A stretch of DNA of 47,454 nt from assembly GCA_017624285.1 (NCBI GenBank), contig JAGANI010000041.1, positions 1-47,454 on the forward strand, given 5' to 3'. Shown here one piece after another: positions 8,281 through 17,670 of this stretch (position 1 is the first letter of the stretch; the number at the start of each line of letters is the position of its first letter). The notes under the pieces were generated by a model, which was given only the letters and a program-made list of their open reading frames with translations, searched no databases and was not told the DNA's origin. Both the position numbers and the translations under genes were made by a program. The DNA is from Clostridia bacterium. Its GTDB lineage: Bacteria > Bacillota > Clostridia > Christensenellales > Borkfalkiaceae.

Positions 8281-8382
8281 GTCGGTACGAGAGACCGGCA
8301 AGGTTAGTATAGATATTGCTTTTTTAGGTAGTTCCGTAAAGGGCTATCATACTGCCCTTGTCGTTGACAAGGCGTTTTTTTT
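8281..8382 (+). promoter_or_regulatory. PyrR-type transcription attenuator of the pyr operon
   Basis: Three alternative structures can be drawn. (1) GTCGGT 8281-8286 pairs with ACCGGC 8294-8299 around the loop ACGAGAG. This is the PyrR-binding hairpin layout, followed by the characteristic GGCAAGG. (2) GGCAAGG 8297-8303 can instead pair with CCTTGTC 8356-8362, forming an antiterminator. (3) CCTTGTC 8356-8362 pairs with GACAAGG 8366-8372 and is followed by eight T (8375-8382), forming the terminator. A local AAGGGC/GCCCTT pair (8339-8344, 8354-8359) also blocks the terminator. With UMP, PyrR would hold structure 1 and allow termination. The regulator gene pyrR is not in this window. Confidence 0.85.
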
Positions 8383-8415
8383 AAAATTTAGTTTATATTT
8401 ACAAAGGCGGTTTTT

Positions 8416-9615
8416 ATGAATATTGATTATAGATTTATATCCGATAACAAACTTTTATCTGCTGTTAAAGGATATTTTTCTTTAAATGATACTGCTTTTT
8501 TATTCGGTAAGTCACTTACCGTTCTCCCGGGGCTGATTGACGTTCACGTGCATTTCAGAGAACCGGGTTTTTTTTATAAAGAAAGTATAAAAACAGGTTC
8601 GGAGGCTTCAGCAAAAGGTGGGTATACTTCAGTATGCACTATGCCAAACTTAAAACCAGTGCCAGATACTAAAGACAATTTAAAAATCCAGTTGGATTTA
8701 ATTAAAGATACCGCCGTTATCAACGTTTACCCATAGGGCGCTATCACTAAAGGTGAACTTGGTCAAGAACTTGCTGATATGGAAGAAATCGCGGGGGACG
8801 TTATAGGGTTTTCCGACGATGGCAGGGGTGTGCAAAGTGATGAGATGATGCTTTTAGCCATGCAAAAAGCAAAGTCGTTAAACTTGCCGATCGTAGCCCA
8901 TTGTGAAGTTAATTCACTACTTAATGGTGGTTATATCCACGATGGTGTTTATGCCAAAGCGCATAACCATAAGGGAATATGCTCTATGTCGGAGTGGGCG
9001 CAAATTGCAAGGGATATCGAACTTGTTAAAAAGACGGGCGTAAAATATCACGTTTGCCATATTTCTACAAAAGAGAGTGTCGATATTATTAGAAAAGCTA
9101 AAAAAGAAGGGGTAGATATCACTTGTGAAACCGCCCCACATTACTTAATTTTATCCGATAAAGACTTAAAAGAAGACGGCGTTTATAAAATGAATCCACC
9201 ACTACGCGGGGAGGAGGATAAAAAAGCGCTAATAGAGGGTGTTTTGGATGGCACTATCGATATGATTGCCACCGACCACGCGCCTCACTCTGAAGAGGAA
9301 AAGAGTAAAGGTTTAAGCGGTAGCGTTTTTGGTATCGTCGGTATAGAAACTGCTTTCCAACTAATGTATACACATTTTGTTAAAACAGGCGTGTTGTCTA
9401 TGGAAAAACTCCTTGATCTTATGGTTTATAACGCAAGAAAGCGCTTTAATATTAAAGAAGATTTAGGGTTTTCCGTTTGGGATTTAGATGCTAACTATAC
9501 AATCGACCCTAAAGACTTTTTGTCAAAAGGTAAGGCAACCCCCTTCGCTTATGAAACCGTTTACGGTGTAAACTTACTGACCGTAGTTAACGGTAAGGTT
9601 GCTTACAAAAAATAA
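8416..9615 (+). pseudogene. pyrC: Dihydroorotase pyrC interrupted by an in-frame TAG
   Basis: Read through, the frame has 400 codons including the final stop, the full length of a class I dihydroorotase, which closes carbamoyl-aspartate to dihydroorotate. Codon 107 is TAG (8734-8736). That splits it into a 106-residue N-terminal part (8416-8736) and a C-terminal part whose first ATG is 8779 (278 residues, to 9615). The metal site is intact across both: H44 and H46 (DVHVHFREP), D134/D135 (FSDDG), H162 (VAHCE), H215 (HVCHIST) and Asp in TDHAPHS. The stop falls between P and GAIT of the NVYP-x-GAITKGE block, where relatives usually have a hydrophobic or Tyr residue, so one base change from TAC/TAT explains it. 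The frame is unbroken elsewhere, so the event is recent, a sequence error, or read through. First gene of the pyr operon. Confidence 0.85.
8734..8736 (+). other. In-frame amber codon inside pyrC
   Basis: CCA TAG GGC GCT. TAG ends at least eight other genes here, including spoIIQ, pyrK and pyrB, so it is not reassigned in this genome. Confidence 0.9.
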
Positions 9616-9618
9616 AAC

Positions 9619-9656
9619 GTCGTAAAAAATCAATCACGTAAGGTAGTTTTTACGAC
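9619..9656 (+). repeat. Perfect 10-bp inverted repeat between pyrC and carB
   Basis: GTCGTAAAAA (9619-9628) and TTTTTACGAC (9647-9656) around an 18-base loop. A T-rich but interrupted stretch follows. It could be a processing or stability hairpin, or a weak internal terminator. No PyrR-type GAGAG loop is present. Confidence 0.6.
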
Positions 9657-9713
9657 AAAATTCAATTTTTTAATTTAGATAATTTAATTTTTCTTTAATA
9701 CACGGAGGCATTT

Positions 9714-12700
9714 ATGGCTAAAAGAAAAGACTTAAAAAAGATTTTAATTATAGGCTCAGGTCCTATCGTAATCGGTCAGGCAGCGGAATTCGACTACGCA
9801 GGCACACAGGCGTGTCTTGCCCTTAAAGAAGAAGGGTACGAAGTCGTTTTGGTAAACTCAAACCCCGCTACAATTATGACTGATACCACTATTGCAGATA
9901 AGGTTTATATGGAACCCCTTACCTTAGAGTATATTGCAAAGATTCTCCGTTACGAGCGTCCTGATGCTATCGTGCCGGGTATTGGTGGTCAAACGGGTCT
10001 TAACCTTGCTATGCAACTTGAAAAGAAAGGCGTTTTAAAAGAGTGTCGTGTTGAACTTTTAGGTACAAGTAGCGAAAGTATCGAAAGGGCTGAAGATAGA
10101 GAGCTTTTCAAAGAAATGTGTCAATCTATTGGCGAGCCTACTATTCCGTCAGAAATAACTTACAACGTAGACGAAGCGCTAAAAGCCGCACATAAGATTG
10201 GTTATCCTGTCGTACTCCGTCCAGCGTTTACACTTGGTGGTACAGGTGGTGGTTTTGCTTATAACGATGCTGAACTTATCGAAATCGCTACTAACGGCTT
10301 TAAGCTTTCACCCGTGTCGCAAGTGCTTGTTGAAAAGTCCGTTAAGGGTTATAAGGAAATCGAGTTTGAAGTTATGCGTGATGCTAACGACAATGCTATT
10401 ACCATTTGTGGTATGGAAAACGTCGACCCCGTTGGCGTACATACTGGCGACTCAGTCGTTGTTGCGCCCATAATGTCGCTTAACGATAAAGACCTTAAAA
10501 TGCTTAACGATTCTGCTATAAAAATTATCAGAGAGTTAAAGATTGAAGGTGGTTGTAACGTTCAGTTTGCGTTAAACCCCAACACTAGTGAATATTACCT
10601 TATCGAAGTAAACCCCAGGGTATCACGTTCGTCAGCGCTTGCAAGTAAAGCAAGTGGTTACCCGATTGCTAGGGTAACTGCAAAAATTGCAGTTGGTATG
10701 ACGCTAGACGAAATTGAAGTTTCCGGTACTACCGCTATACACGAGCCTAAGCTTGATTACGTCGTTGCAAAATTTCCAAGATTCCCGTTCGATAAGTTTA
10801 CTTCGGCATCAAATAAGTTAGGTACTCAAATGAAAGCCACTGGCGAGGTTATGGGTATCGGTGCTAATTTAGCCGAGTGTATGCTTAAATCGGTGCGTTC
10901 GCTTGAAATTGGCGTAAATCATTTATACTTAAGCAAGTTTGATGATTATTCCACCAAAGAAATTTACGAATATTTAAAAGAATTTAAGGCAGACAATATC
11001 TTTGCTGTTGCTGAACTTTTAAGAAGAAACGAAGATATCGAATCCGTTTACGAAGTTACTAAAATTACAAGGTTATTCTTAAACTGTTTTAAGGATATCA
11101 CCGATATGGAAAAGGCGTTAAAGGCTAACGTAAAGGATATTTCGATACTTAAAGAAACTAAAAAGTTAGGTTTTTGCGACCAAGTTATTGCTAAACTTTG
11201 GTCTATGACAGAGTTAGAAGTTACCACTTTACGTAAGCAAAATGGTATTAAGCCCGTGTTTAAGATGGTTGATACTTTATTTAGTGGCGCGTATATTCCG
11301 TATTTTTACTCCACCTATACTGGGGACAACCAGTCTATTTTAACCGATAAAAAGAAAATTGTCGTTTTAGGCGCAGGCCCTATTCGTATCGGTCAGGGTG
11401 TAGAGTTCGACTACTCTACCGTACATGCGGTTACTACTATTAAAAATTCCGGTTACGAGGCTATTATTATAAACAATAACCCCGAAACTGTTTCTACCGA
11501 CTATACGACTTCGGATAAACTTTATTTTGAACCTTTAACTCCCGAAGACGTTATGAATATTATCGAGTTTGAAAACCCCGAAGGCGTTATCGCATCGCTC
11601 GGTGGTCAAACGGCTATCAATTTGGCAGAGCCTTTATATAAACGTGGCGTAAAGATTATCGGTACTGATTGCGACGCTATCGAAAAGGCTGAAAATAGAG
11701 ATTCTTTTGAAAAATTACTTATCGATTTAAATATTCCGCAACCTAAGGGCAAGGCTGTTACTAAGATTGAAGACGGCGTTAAAACCGCTGCGGAAATCGG
11801 CTATCCCGTACTTGTTAGACCGAGTTTCGTTTTAGGTGGCAGGGCAATGCAAATCGTTACTAACGAAACGCAACTTCGCCATTACTTAAAAACCGCGGTT
11901 GAAATCGACGAAGACAAACCCGTTTTAGTTGATAAATACATTATCGGTAAAGAAGTTGAAGTAGACGCTATCTGCGACGGTAGGGACGTGTTCGTACCGG
12001 GTATTATGGAACTTGTTGAAAGAACTGGTATTCACTCTGGCGACTCTATTTCCGTTTATCCGTCCTTCTCTATTTCGGATAAGGTTAAAGGCACGATACT
12101 TCAATATGCTAAAAAGTTAGGTTTAGGTATAGGCATCGTTGGTTTATACAATATCCAGTTTATCGTAGATAAAGATGAAAAGGTTTATATTATCGAAGTA
12201 AACCCACGTTCTTCAAGAACAGTTCCTTTCTTATCAAAATCAACGGGATACTCTCTTGCGGATATCGCTACCGAAGTTATTATGGGTAAATCCTTAAAAG
12301 AACAGGGTATTTTTGATATCTATCCTACTGAAAAGAAACGTTGGTACGTTAAAGTTCCAGTATTCTCTTTCAATAAAATTAGGGGGTTAGATGCATATCT
12401 TTCACCTGAAATGAAATCTACTGGTGAAGCAATCGGCTACGACGATAAGCTTTTCCGTGCGCTTTATAAAGCGTTACAAGCATCCGGTATGCACTTGCAA
12501 AATTACGGCACGGTTTTAGCAACTATTGCCGATAAAGATAAGGACGAAGCTTTACCGCTTATTAGAAGATTCTATAACTTAGGCTTTAACATCGTTGCTA
12601 CTAAGGGTACGGCAACCTTCTTAAAGGAAAATGGTATTCGTACACACGTAGTAGGTAAAATTAGCGAGGGTAGTGAGGAGATTCAAGACTCTATCCGTCA

Positions 12701-12887
12701 AGGCTATATTGCTTACGTAATTAATACCAGCAACGTAGGGTCTTCCGCACAATCTAGCGATGGTTATGAAATCCGTAAATGCGCTACAGAAAGCAACGTT
12801 ACAATGTTTACTTCGTTAGATACCGTTAGGGTGCTTTTAGATGTTTTAGAAGAAACTACGCTTTGTATTTCTACTATCGACGCTTAA
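9714..12887 (+). CDS. carB: Carbamoyl-phosphate synthase large chain
   Basis: 1057 residues, the standard length. It has two homologous halves, each with an ATP-grasp fold: the first starts at IIGSGPIVIGQAAEFDYAG, the second at about 555 with VLGAGPIRIGQGVEFDYS. The C-terminal 140 residues form the MGS-like allosteric domain (KGTATFLKENG). It makes carbamoyl phosphate from bicarbonate, ATP and ammonia channelled from the glutaminase subunit CarA. No carA lies in this operon or window, so the small chain must be elsewhere. GGAGG precedes the start. It is followed by an intercistronic hairpin and then pyrK. Confidence 0.97.
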   Translation: MAKRKDLKKILIIGSGPIVIGQAAEFDYAGTQACLALKEEGYEVVLVNSNPATIMTDTTIADKVYMEPLTLEYIAKILRYERPDAIVPGIGGQTGLNLAMQLEKKGVLKECRVELLGTSSESIERAEDRELFKEMCQSIGEPTIPSEITYNVDEALKAAHKIGYPVVLRPAFTLGGTGGGFAYNDAELIEIATNGFKLSPVSQVLVEKSVKGYKEIEFEVMRDANDNAITICGMENVDPVGVHTGDSVVVAPIMSLNDKDLKMLNDSAIKIIRELKIEGGCNVQFALNPNTSEYYLIEVNPRVSRSSALASKASGYPIARVTAKIAVGMTLDEIEVSGTTAIHEPKLDYVVAKFPRFPFDKFTSASNKLGTQMKATGEVMGIGANLAECMLKSVRSLEIGVNHLYLSKFDDYSTKEIYEYLKEFKADNIFAVAELLRRNEDIESVYEVTKITRLFLNCFKDITDMEKALKANVKDISILKETKKLGFCDQVIAKLWSMTELEVTTLRKQNGIKPVFKMVDTLFSGAYIPYFYSTYTGDNQSILTDKKKIVVLGAGPIRIGQGVEFDYSTVHAVTTIKNSGYEAIIINNNPETVSTDYTTSDKLYFEPLTPEDVMNIIEFENPEGVIASLGGQTAINLAEPLYKRGVKIIGTDCDAIEKAENRDSFEKLLIDLNIPQPKGKAVTKIEDGVKTAAEIGYPVLVRPSFVLGGRAMQIVTNETQLRHYLKTAVEIDEDKPVLVDKYIIGKEVEVDAICDGRDVFVPGIMELVERTGIHSGDSISVYPSFSISDKVKGTILQYAKKLGLGIGIVGLYNIQFIVDKDEKVYIIEVNPRSSRTVPFLSKSTGYSLADIATEVIMGKSLKEQGIFDIYPTEKKRWYVKVPVFSFNKIRGLDAYLSPEMKSTGEAIGYDDKLFRALYKALQASGMHLQNYGTVLATIADKDKDEALPLIRRFYNLGFNIVATKGTATFLKENGIRTHVVGKISEGSEEIQDSIRQGYIAYVINTSNVGSSAQSSDGYEIRKCATESNVTMFTSLDTVRVLLDVLEETTLCISTIDA

Positions 12888-12897
12888 TATAATTTAC

Positions 12898-12919
12898 CCC
12901 CGTTAGGGCATTAACGGGG
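12898..12919 (+). repeat. Perfect 8-bp hairpin between carB and pyrK
   Basis: CCCCGTTA (12898-12905) and TAACGGGG (12912-12919) around GGGCAT, directly followed by the pyrK ribosome binding site TCAAGGAG. There is no T-run, so it is not a terminator. A role in mRNA processing or stability is inferred. Confidence 0.65.
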
Positions 12920-12932
12920 TCAAGGAGTTAAA

Positions 12933-13661
12933 ATGAAACAAGGTATTTTTAAGATACTTTCTAATACACCGCTTAACGCATCGGTTTACAAGATGGTGCT
13001 TAGTGGCGATACTTCGGCAATTACTAATCCGGGGCAATTCGTCAATATCAAAATAGACGGCTTATTTTTACGTCGCCCCATCTCTGTAAACGACGTTGAC
13101 GGCGATAAACTTACCATCATCTATAAAGTGGTTGGTAAGGGTACTGAAATCATGTCTACTTTGACTGATGGCGTGCTTGACGTGTTAACGGGGCTTGGCA
13201 ATGGTTACGATTTATCTTTAGCAGGCGATAGACCCCTTTTAATAGGCGGTGGGGTAGGCGTTCCGCCACTTTACATGCTTGCAAAAAAACTTATCGCTAA
13301 AAACAAACAAGTTACCGTTATACTTGGTTTTAATACTAAGGACGAAATTTTTTATGAAGATGAATTTAAAGCGTTAGGCGCAAAAGTTTTCGTTACGACG
13401 GTAGACGGTAGTTACGGTATTAAGGGTTTCGTAACGGACGCCCTTAAGGATACCGACTGCACTTATTTTTACACTTGTGGTCCAGAGCCTATGCTTAAAG
13501 CCGTTTATAACGCCACTACTATCGACGGCGAGTGCAGTTTTGAAGAACGTATGGGTTGTGGCTTTGGTGCATGTATGGGTTGTAGTTGTAAAACTAAATA
13601 CGGCAACAAACGTATATGTAAAGACGGTCCCGTGTTAAAGAAGGGGGAAATTATATGGTAG
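12933..13661 (+). CDS. pyrK: Dihydroorotate dehydrogenase electron transfer subunit
   Basis: 242 residues. The N-terminal FAD-binding barrel contains FLRRPISV. The NAD-binding region has GGGVGVPPLYMLAKKL. A C-terminal [2Fe-2S] site is formed by C209, C214, C217 and C229 (C-x4-C-x2-C-x11-C). With PyrD it forms the class 1B enzyme that oxidises dihydroorotate and passes electrons to NAD+. The stop overlaps the pyrD start in ATGGTAG, so the two are translationally coupled, as expected for a fixed-ratio complex. Confidence 0.95.
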   Translation: MKQGIFKILSNTPLNASVYKMVLSGDTSAITNPGQFVNIKIDGLFLRRPISVNDVDGDKLTIIYKVVGKGTEIMSTLTDGVLDVLTGLGNGYDLSLAGDRPLLIGGGVGVPPLYMLAKKLIAKNKQVTVILGFNTKDEIFYEDEFKALGAKVFVTTVDGSYGIKGFVTDALKDTDCTYFYTCGPEPMLKAVYNATTIDGECSFEERMGCGFGACMGCSCKTKYGNKRICKDGPVLKKGEIIW

Positions 13662-14566
13662 ATACTAAAGTTAACCTTTGTGGTATAGAACTTGATAACC
13701 CTATAATTCCAGCGTCGGGTACGTTTGGTTACGGTTACGAGTATGCTGAACTTTACGATATAAACATGCTTGGCACTTTTTCCTTTAAGGGTACTACTAA
13801 AGACGCGCGCTTTGGTAACCCCACCCCACGTATTGCGGAGTGCACTGCCGGCATGATTAACGCCGTAGGGTTACAAAACCCTGGTGTAGAAGCCGTTGTT
13901 AAGGAAGAACTTCCTAAATTAAAAAAATGCTTTAACAAAAAAGTTATGGCTAACGTCAGCGGTTTTTCTGTTGAAGAATACGCTTATACTTCAAGCGTGT
14001 TAGATAAAGAAGATCAAGTTGGTTGGATAGAAGTCAACGTTAGTTGTCCCAACGTGCACGGTGGGGGGATGAGTTTCGGCACAGACCCGAAATCAGCAAG
14101 GGAAGTTACCGAAGCCGTTAAAAAGGTTACAACAAAACCCGTTTTAATTAAGTTATCGCCAAACGTTACCGATATAGTTTCCATCGCTAAGGCGTGTGAA
14201 GACGGTGGCGCAGACGGTATTAGTTTAATTAATACAATGCTTGGTATGCGCATAAATTTACGCACCCGTAAGCCAGTTATTGCCAACAAAATGGGTGGTT
14301 TTTCGGGCAGTGCTATTTTTCCCGTAGCGGTTAGGATGGTTTATCAAGTTGCACACGCAGTAGATATCCCCGTAGTTGGTATGGGTGGTGTATCTTCTGC
14401 CGAAGACGTTATCGAGTTAATGCTTGCAGGTGCAACTGCCGTACAAGTAGGCGCGTATAACTTGGTAAATCCGTATGCGTGCAAAGATATAATAACAGAA
14501 CTTCCCGTTGTTATGGAAAAATATAAAATTACAAGCTTAAAAGAAATTATTAAAGGAGTAAAATAA
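13655..14566 (+). CDS. pyrD: Dihydroorotate dehydrogenase, class 1B catalytic subunit
   Basis: 303 residues, a typical class 1B length. It is an FMN-binding TIM barrel. Cys131 in NVSCPN is the catalytic base that distinguishes class 1 from the membrane class 2 enzymes (Ser). [17 protein letters not shown] near the C-terminus is the FMN phosphate region. It overlaps pyrK by 7 bases and is followed after 2 bases by pyrF. The pairing with pyrK shows the NAD+-linked form, fitting an anaerobe without a quinone requirement. Confidence 0.96.
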   Translation: MVDTKVNLCGIELDNPIIPASGTFGYGYEYAELYDINMLGTFSFKGTTKDARFGNPTPRIAECTAGMINAVGLQNPGVEAVVKEELPKLKKCFNKKVMANVSGFSVEEYAYTSSVLDKEDQVGWIEVNVSCPNVHGGGMSFGTDPKSAREVTEAVKKVTTKPVLIKLSPNVTDIVSIAKACEDGGADGISLINTMLGMRINLRTRKPVIANKMGGFSGSAIFPVAVRMVYQVAHAVDIPVVGMGGVSSAEDVIELMLAGATAVQVGAYNLVNPYACKDIITELPVVMEKYKITSLKEIIKGVK

Positions 14567-14568
14567 AT

Positions 14569-15267
14569 ATGGGCAAAGACGTTATTATCGCTTGCGATTT
14601 TGAAAGCGCTGAAAAAACTTTTGCGTTTTTAGATAAATTTACAGACAAAAAACCTTTTGTTAAAATCGGTATGGAACTTTTTTATGCAGAAGGTCCTTCA
14701 ATAGTAAAAGAACTTAAAAAAAGAGGTCATAAAATCTTTTTAGACCTTAAACTTCACGATATACCTAACACGGTTAAAAAGTCTATGGCGGTATTATCTC
14801 GCTTAGACGTTGATATGACCAACTTACACGCTGCAGGCACTACCAAAATGATGCAAGAAGCTTTAGTTGGCTTAACCCGTCCCGATGGTACAAGACCTTT
14901 ACTTATTGCCGTTACCCAGCTTACTTCTACCGACGAAGACGCTATGCGCAAAGATTTACTTATTGATAAACCTATTGACGAAGTCGTTATGCATTACGCT
15001 AAAAATGCGCAAGTAGCAGGGCTTGACGGCGTAGTATGTTCACCGTTAGAAGCTGGTAAGGTGCATGAATTTTGTGGTAAAAACTTTGTTACCGTTACCC
15101 CCGGCGTAAGATTTGCCGACGGCGAAGTTGGCGACCAAAAGCGTGTTACTACCCCCGCAAAAGCAAAAGAAATCGGTTCAGATTACATTGTAGTTGGTAG
15201 ACCTATTACCGCGGCTGAAGACCCTGTTAAAGCATACGAAAGATGCTTAAATGAATTTATCGGTTAA
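14569..15267 (+). CDS. pyrF: Orotidine 5'-phosphate decarboxylase
   Basis: 232 residues. The catalytic Asp-Lys-Asp array is in D59-L-K61-L-H-D64 ([12 protein letters not shown]). The C-terminal [17 protein letters not shown] and IVVGRPIT blocks bind the phosphate. It decarboxylates OMP to UMP, the last step of de novo synthesis. The preceding GGAGTAAAATAAAT ribosome binding site lies in the end of pyrD. Its TAA overlaps the ATG of the HAD gene by one base (TAATG). Confidence 0.96.
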   Translation: MGKDVIIACDFESAEKTFAFLDKFTDKKPFVKIGMELFYAEGPSIVKELKKRGHKIFLDLKLHDIPNTVKKSMAVLSRLDVDMTNLHAAGTTKMMQEALVGLTRPDGTRPLLIAVTQLTSTDEDAMRKDLLIDKPIDEVVMHYAKNAQVAGLDGVVCSPLEAGKVHEFCGKNFVTVTPGVRFADGEVGDQKRVTTPAKAKEIGSDYIVVGRPITAAEDPVKAYERCLNEFIG

Positions 15268-15914
15268 TGAAAGATTATATTTTATTCGATTTAGACGGTA
15301 CGATAGTCAATTCAGAAGCGGGTATATATAACTCTATTAAATACTCGCTTAATAAGTTTGGCATAAAAGAAACAGACACTACTAAACTTAAACCGTTTAT
15401 CGGACCACCGTTATCTGAAAGTTTTAACCGTTATTACGGTTTTACAGGCATTGATTTAGAAAATTCCGTAAAGTATTATAGGGAATATTATTCTAAAACA
15501 GGCCTATATGAAGTAGCTGTTTACGACGGTGTCAAAGATTTGCTTTTTAATTTAAAAAAGGCGGGTAAAAAACTAGTTTTGGCAACTTCAAAACCAGAGC
15601 CTTTTGCTAAAGAAGTTTTGCGTTTTATTGGTTTAGATAAGTATTTTACTTTCGTGTTTGGCGCAACGTTTGATAGTAGTCGTGCTAAAAAGGATCAAGT
15701 TATCGCCTATGCATTAACGACTGCAAAAATAGACCCCGTCAACGCAATAATGGTGGGTGATAGGTTTCACGATATCGAAGGCGCAAAAGCAAATAATATG
15801 CAAAGCGTAGGCGTTTTATATGGTTTTGGTGGTTTTGACGAACTTAAAAAAGCAAATGCTGATTATATTGTTAAAACTTCGTCAGAAGCGTTAAGTTTAT
15901 TATTAAAATTGTAA
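15267..15914 (+). CDS. HAD-family phosphatase in the pyr operon (Gph/PpaX/YjjG-like)
   Basis: 215 residues. Motif I is FDLDGTIVNSE, a C1-type helical cap follows, then motif II in LATSKPEP and motif IV in MVGDRFHDIEGAKAN. The fold matches phosphoglycolate or pyrophosphate phosphatases and pyrimidine 5'-nucleotidases. Coupling to pyrF (TAATG) and lying between pyrF and pyrE suggest dephosphorylation of a pyrimidine nucleotide or a by-product such as pyrophosphate from the PyrE reaction. That is inference from context only. Confidence 0.78.
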   Translation: MKDYILFDLDGTIVNSEAGIYNSIKYSLNKFGIKETDTTKLKPFIGPPLSESFNRYYGFTGIDLENSVKYYREYYSKTGLYEVAVYDGVKDLLFNLKKAGKKLVLATSKPEPFAKEVLRFIGLDKYFTFVFGATFDSSRAKKDQVIAYALTTAKIDPVNAIMVGDRFHDIEGAKANNMQSVGVLYGFGGFDELKKANADYIVKTSSEALSLLLKL

Positions 15915-15937
15915 AATTAAAACGATAGGAGATAAAT

Positions 15938-16570
15938 ATGGAAAAGTTAATTGCAAAAGATTTATTATCAATTAAAGCGGTATTTTTACGTCCAGAAGAC
16001 CCTTTTACCTGGGCAAGTGGTATCAAAAGCCCAGTTTATTGCGATAACCGTTTAACCCTTACTGCCCCCAAGGTAAGAGATGATATCGAAAACGGGCTTG
16101 CATCTTTAATTAAAAAACACTATCCTGATGCAGAAGTTTTAATGGGTACTTCTACCGCAGGTATTGCGCACGCAGCAATAACCGGTCATATTTTAGGTAT
16201 GCCTATGGGTTACGTTCGTTCAGGCGCAAAAGATCACGGCAGGCAAAACCAAATAGAAGGCAAGTTAGAACCCGGTCAAAAGGTCGTTGTTGTTGAAGAT
16301 TTAATTTCTACCGGTGGTAGTTGTATAGAAGTAGTTGAAGTTTTACGTGAAGCCGGTGCAGACGTTTTAGGTATCGTATCAATTTACACCTACGGCATGC
16401 AAAAGGGTATCGATAGACTTCAAAAAGCAAACGTTAAAAACGTTTCTTTAACTAATTTTGACGTCGTTGTTGAAACTGCTGCTGAAGAAGGCTATATTAA
16501 ACCTGAAGATAAAGCACGCTTAATTGCTTTTAGAAACAACCCTTCAGACGAAAGTTGGATTAATAAATAA
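15938..16570 (+). CDS. pyrE: Orotate phosphoribosyltransferase
   Basis: 210 residues. The PRPP-binding motif [13 protein letters not shown] is at about 116-128, and GRQNQIEG at about 101-108 forms the flexible catalytic loop. [14 protein letters not shown] at the N-terminus is the orotate-site block. It joins orotate to PRPP to give OMP. ATAGGAGAT precedes the start, and pyrB follows after 9 bases. PRPP itself is made by the prs product encoded at 29620. Confidence 0.96.
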   Translation: MEKLIAKDLLSIKAVFLRPEDPFTWASGIKSPVYCDNRLTLTAPKVRDDIENGLASLIKKHYPDAEVLMGTSTAGIAHAAITGHILGMPMGYVRSGAKDHGRQNQIEGKLEPGQKVVVVEDLISTGGSCIEVVEVLREAGADVLGIVSIYTYGMQKGIDRLQKANVKNVSLTNFDVVVETAAEEGYIKPEDKARLIAFRNNPSDESWINK

Positions 16571-16579
16571 GGTGATTAT

Positions 16580-17662
16580 ATGAGAAGCGTTATCGATATT
16601 GTAGATTTAAGTGTTGAAGAAATCAACGGTCTTATCAAGACTGCAAACGATATTATAGCAAACCCCGATAAGTATTCGGAAAAGTGTAAAGGTAAAAAGA
16701 TAGCAACTTTGTTTTTTGAGCCTTCTACTAGGACTAGGCTTAGTTTTGAAGCCGCTATGTTAGAGTTAGGTGGTAGCGTAATAGGGTTTTCATCCGCATC
16801 AAGTTCTTCTGCAAGCAAGGGCGAAAGCGTTGCCGATACCGCAAAGGTTATAAGTTGTTATGCCGATATCATCGCTATGCGCCACTATCAAGAAGGCGCG
16901 CCTTACGTAGCGTCGGTAAACGCAAGTATACCTGTTATAAACGCTGGCGACGGTGGCCATTGTCATCCCACGCAAACTCTTGCAGATTTACTTACCATTT
17001 CTAGGGAAAACGGCAGGTTAGATAACTTAACCGTAGGCTTTTGTGGGGATTTAAAGTACGGTAGGACCGTTCACTCACTCATCAATGCGTTATCTAGATA
17101 CAAAAACATTAAAATCGTTTTAATCTCTCCTGACGAGCTTAAACTTCCTAAATACGTTAAGGACGAAGTTTTAGATAAATTCGGTATGGAGTACGTTGAA
17201 GTTGCCGAAATGGAAGACGTTATGCCTGAACTCGACGTACTATATATGACTAGGGTGCAAGGTGAACGTTTTGCCGATCAAAACGAGTTTTTAAGACTTC
17301 GCGATCGCTATATTTTAACGCCAGATAAACTTATTAACGCCAAAAAGGAACTTTCAATTTTACACCCGTTGCCACGTGTTAACGAGATTTCCGTTAAAGT
17401 TGACGACGACCCTCGCGCTTGCTACTTTAAGCAAGTTAAAAACGGCAAGGTTATGCGTATGGCGCTTATTTTAAAACTTTTAGAAGAAGCCAAAAATCCC
17501 GTAAAAATTGATAGGATTTCCGGTGACGTTTTAAAAGGCACTTATAAATGCCCAAATCACCGCTGTATCACCACTACCGAGCAAGAGTTAGAGCAAACCT
17601 TTAAGTACGACGCTGATAACAACGTTTATCGCTGTATTTATTGCGAAACTGAAGCAAGATAG
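16580..17662 (+). CDS. pyrB: Aspartate carbamoyltransferase fused to a PyrI-type zinc domain
   Basis: 360 residues. Residues 1 to about 305 are a complete Pyr[16 protein letters not shown] (carbamoyl-phosphate site), [25 protein letters not shown] and HPLPRVNEI. The last 55 residues contain C324-x4-C329 and C352-x2-C355, matching the zinc domain of the PyrI regulatory chain (CX4C ... CX2C). The nucleotide-binding allosteric domain of PyrI, about 100 residues, is absent. Known PyrB-PyrI fusions (for example Thermotoga) keep it. The zinc domain contacts the catalytic chain in E. coli, so it may stabilise the enzyme without effector control. Last gene of the operon, with a terminator after it. 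Confidence 0.93.
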   Translation: MRSVIDIVDLSVEEINGLIKTANDIIANPDKYSEKCKGKKIATLFFEPSTRTRLSFEAAMLELGGSVIGFSSASSSSASKGESVADTAKVISCYADIIAMRHYQEGAPYVASVNASIPVINAGDGGHCHPTQTLADLLTISRENGRLDNLTVGFCGDLKYGRTVHSLINALSRYKNIKIVLISPDELKLPKYVKDEVLDKFGMEYVEVAEMEDVMPELDVLYMTRVQGERFADQNEFLRLRDRYILTPDKLINAKKELSILHPLPRVNEISVKVDDDPRACYFKQVKNGKVMRMALILKLLEEAKNPVKIDRISGDVLKGTYKCPNHRCITTTEQELEQTFKYDADNNVYRCIYCETEAR

Positions 17663-17670
17663 TTTATAAA

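Noticed and set aside
8416-9615. Genetic code change making TAG a sense codon
   Set aside because: TAG ends spoIIQ, the M1 peptidase, the NagD-type gene, the patatin gene, pyrK, pyrB, the CPBP gene and the RibD-C-type gene at family-expected positions.
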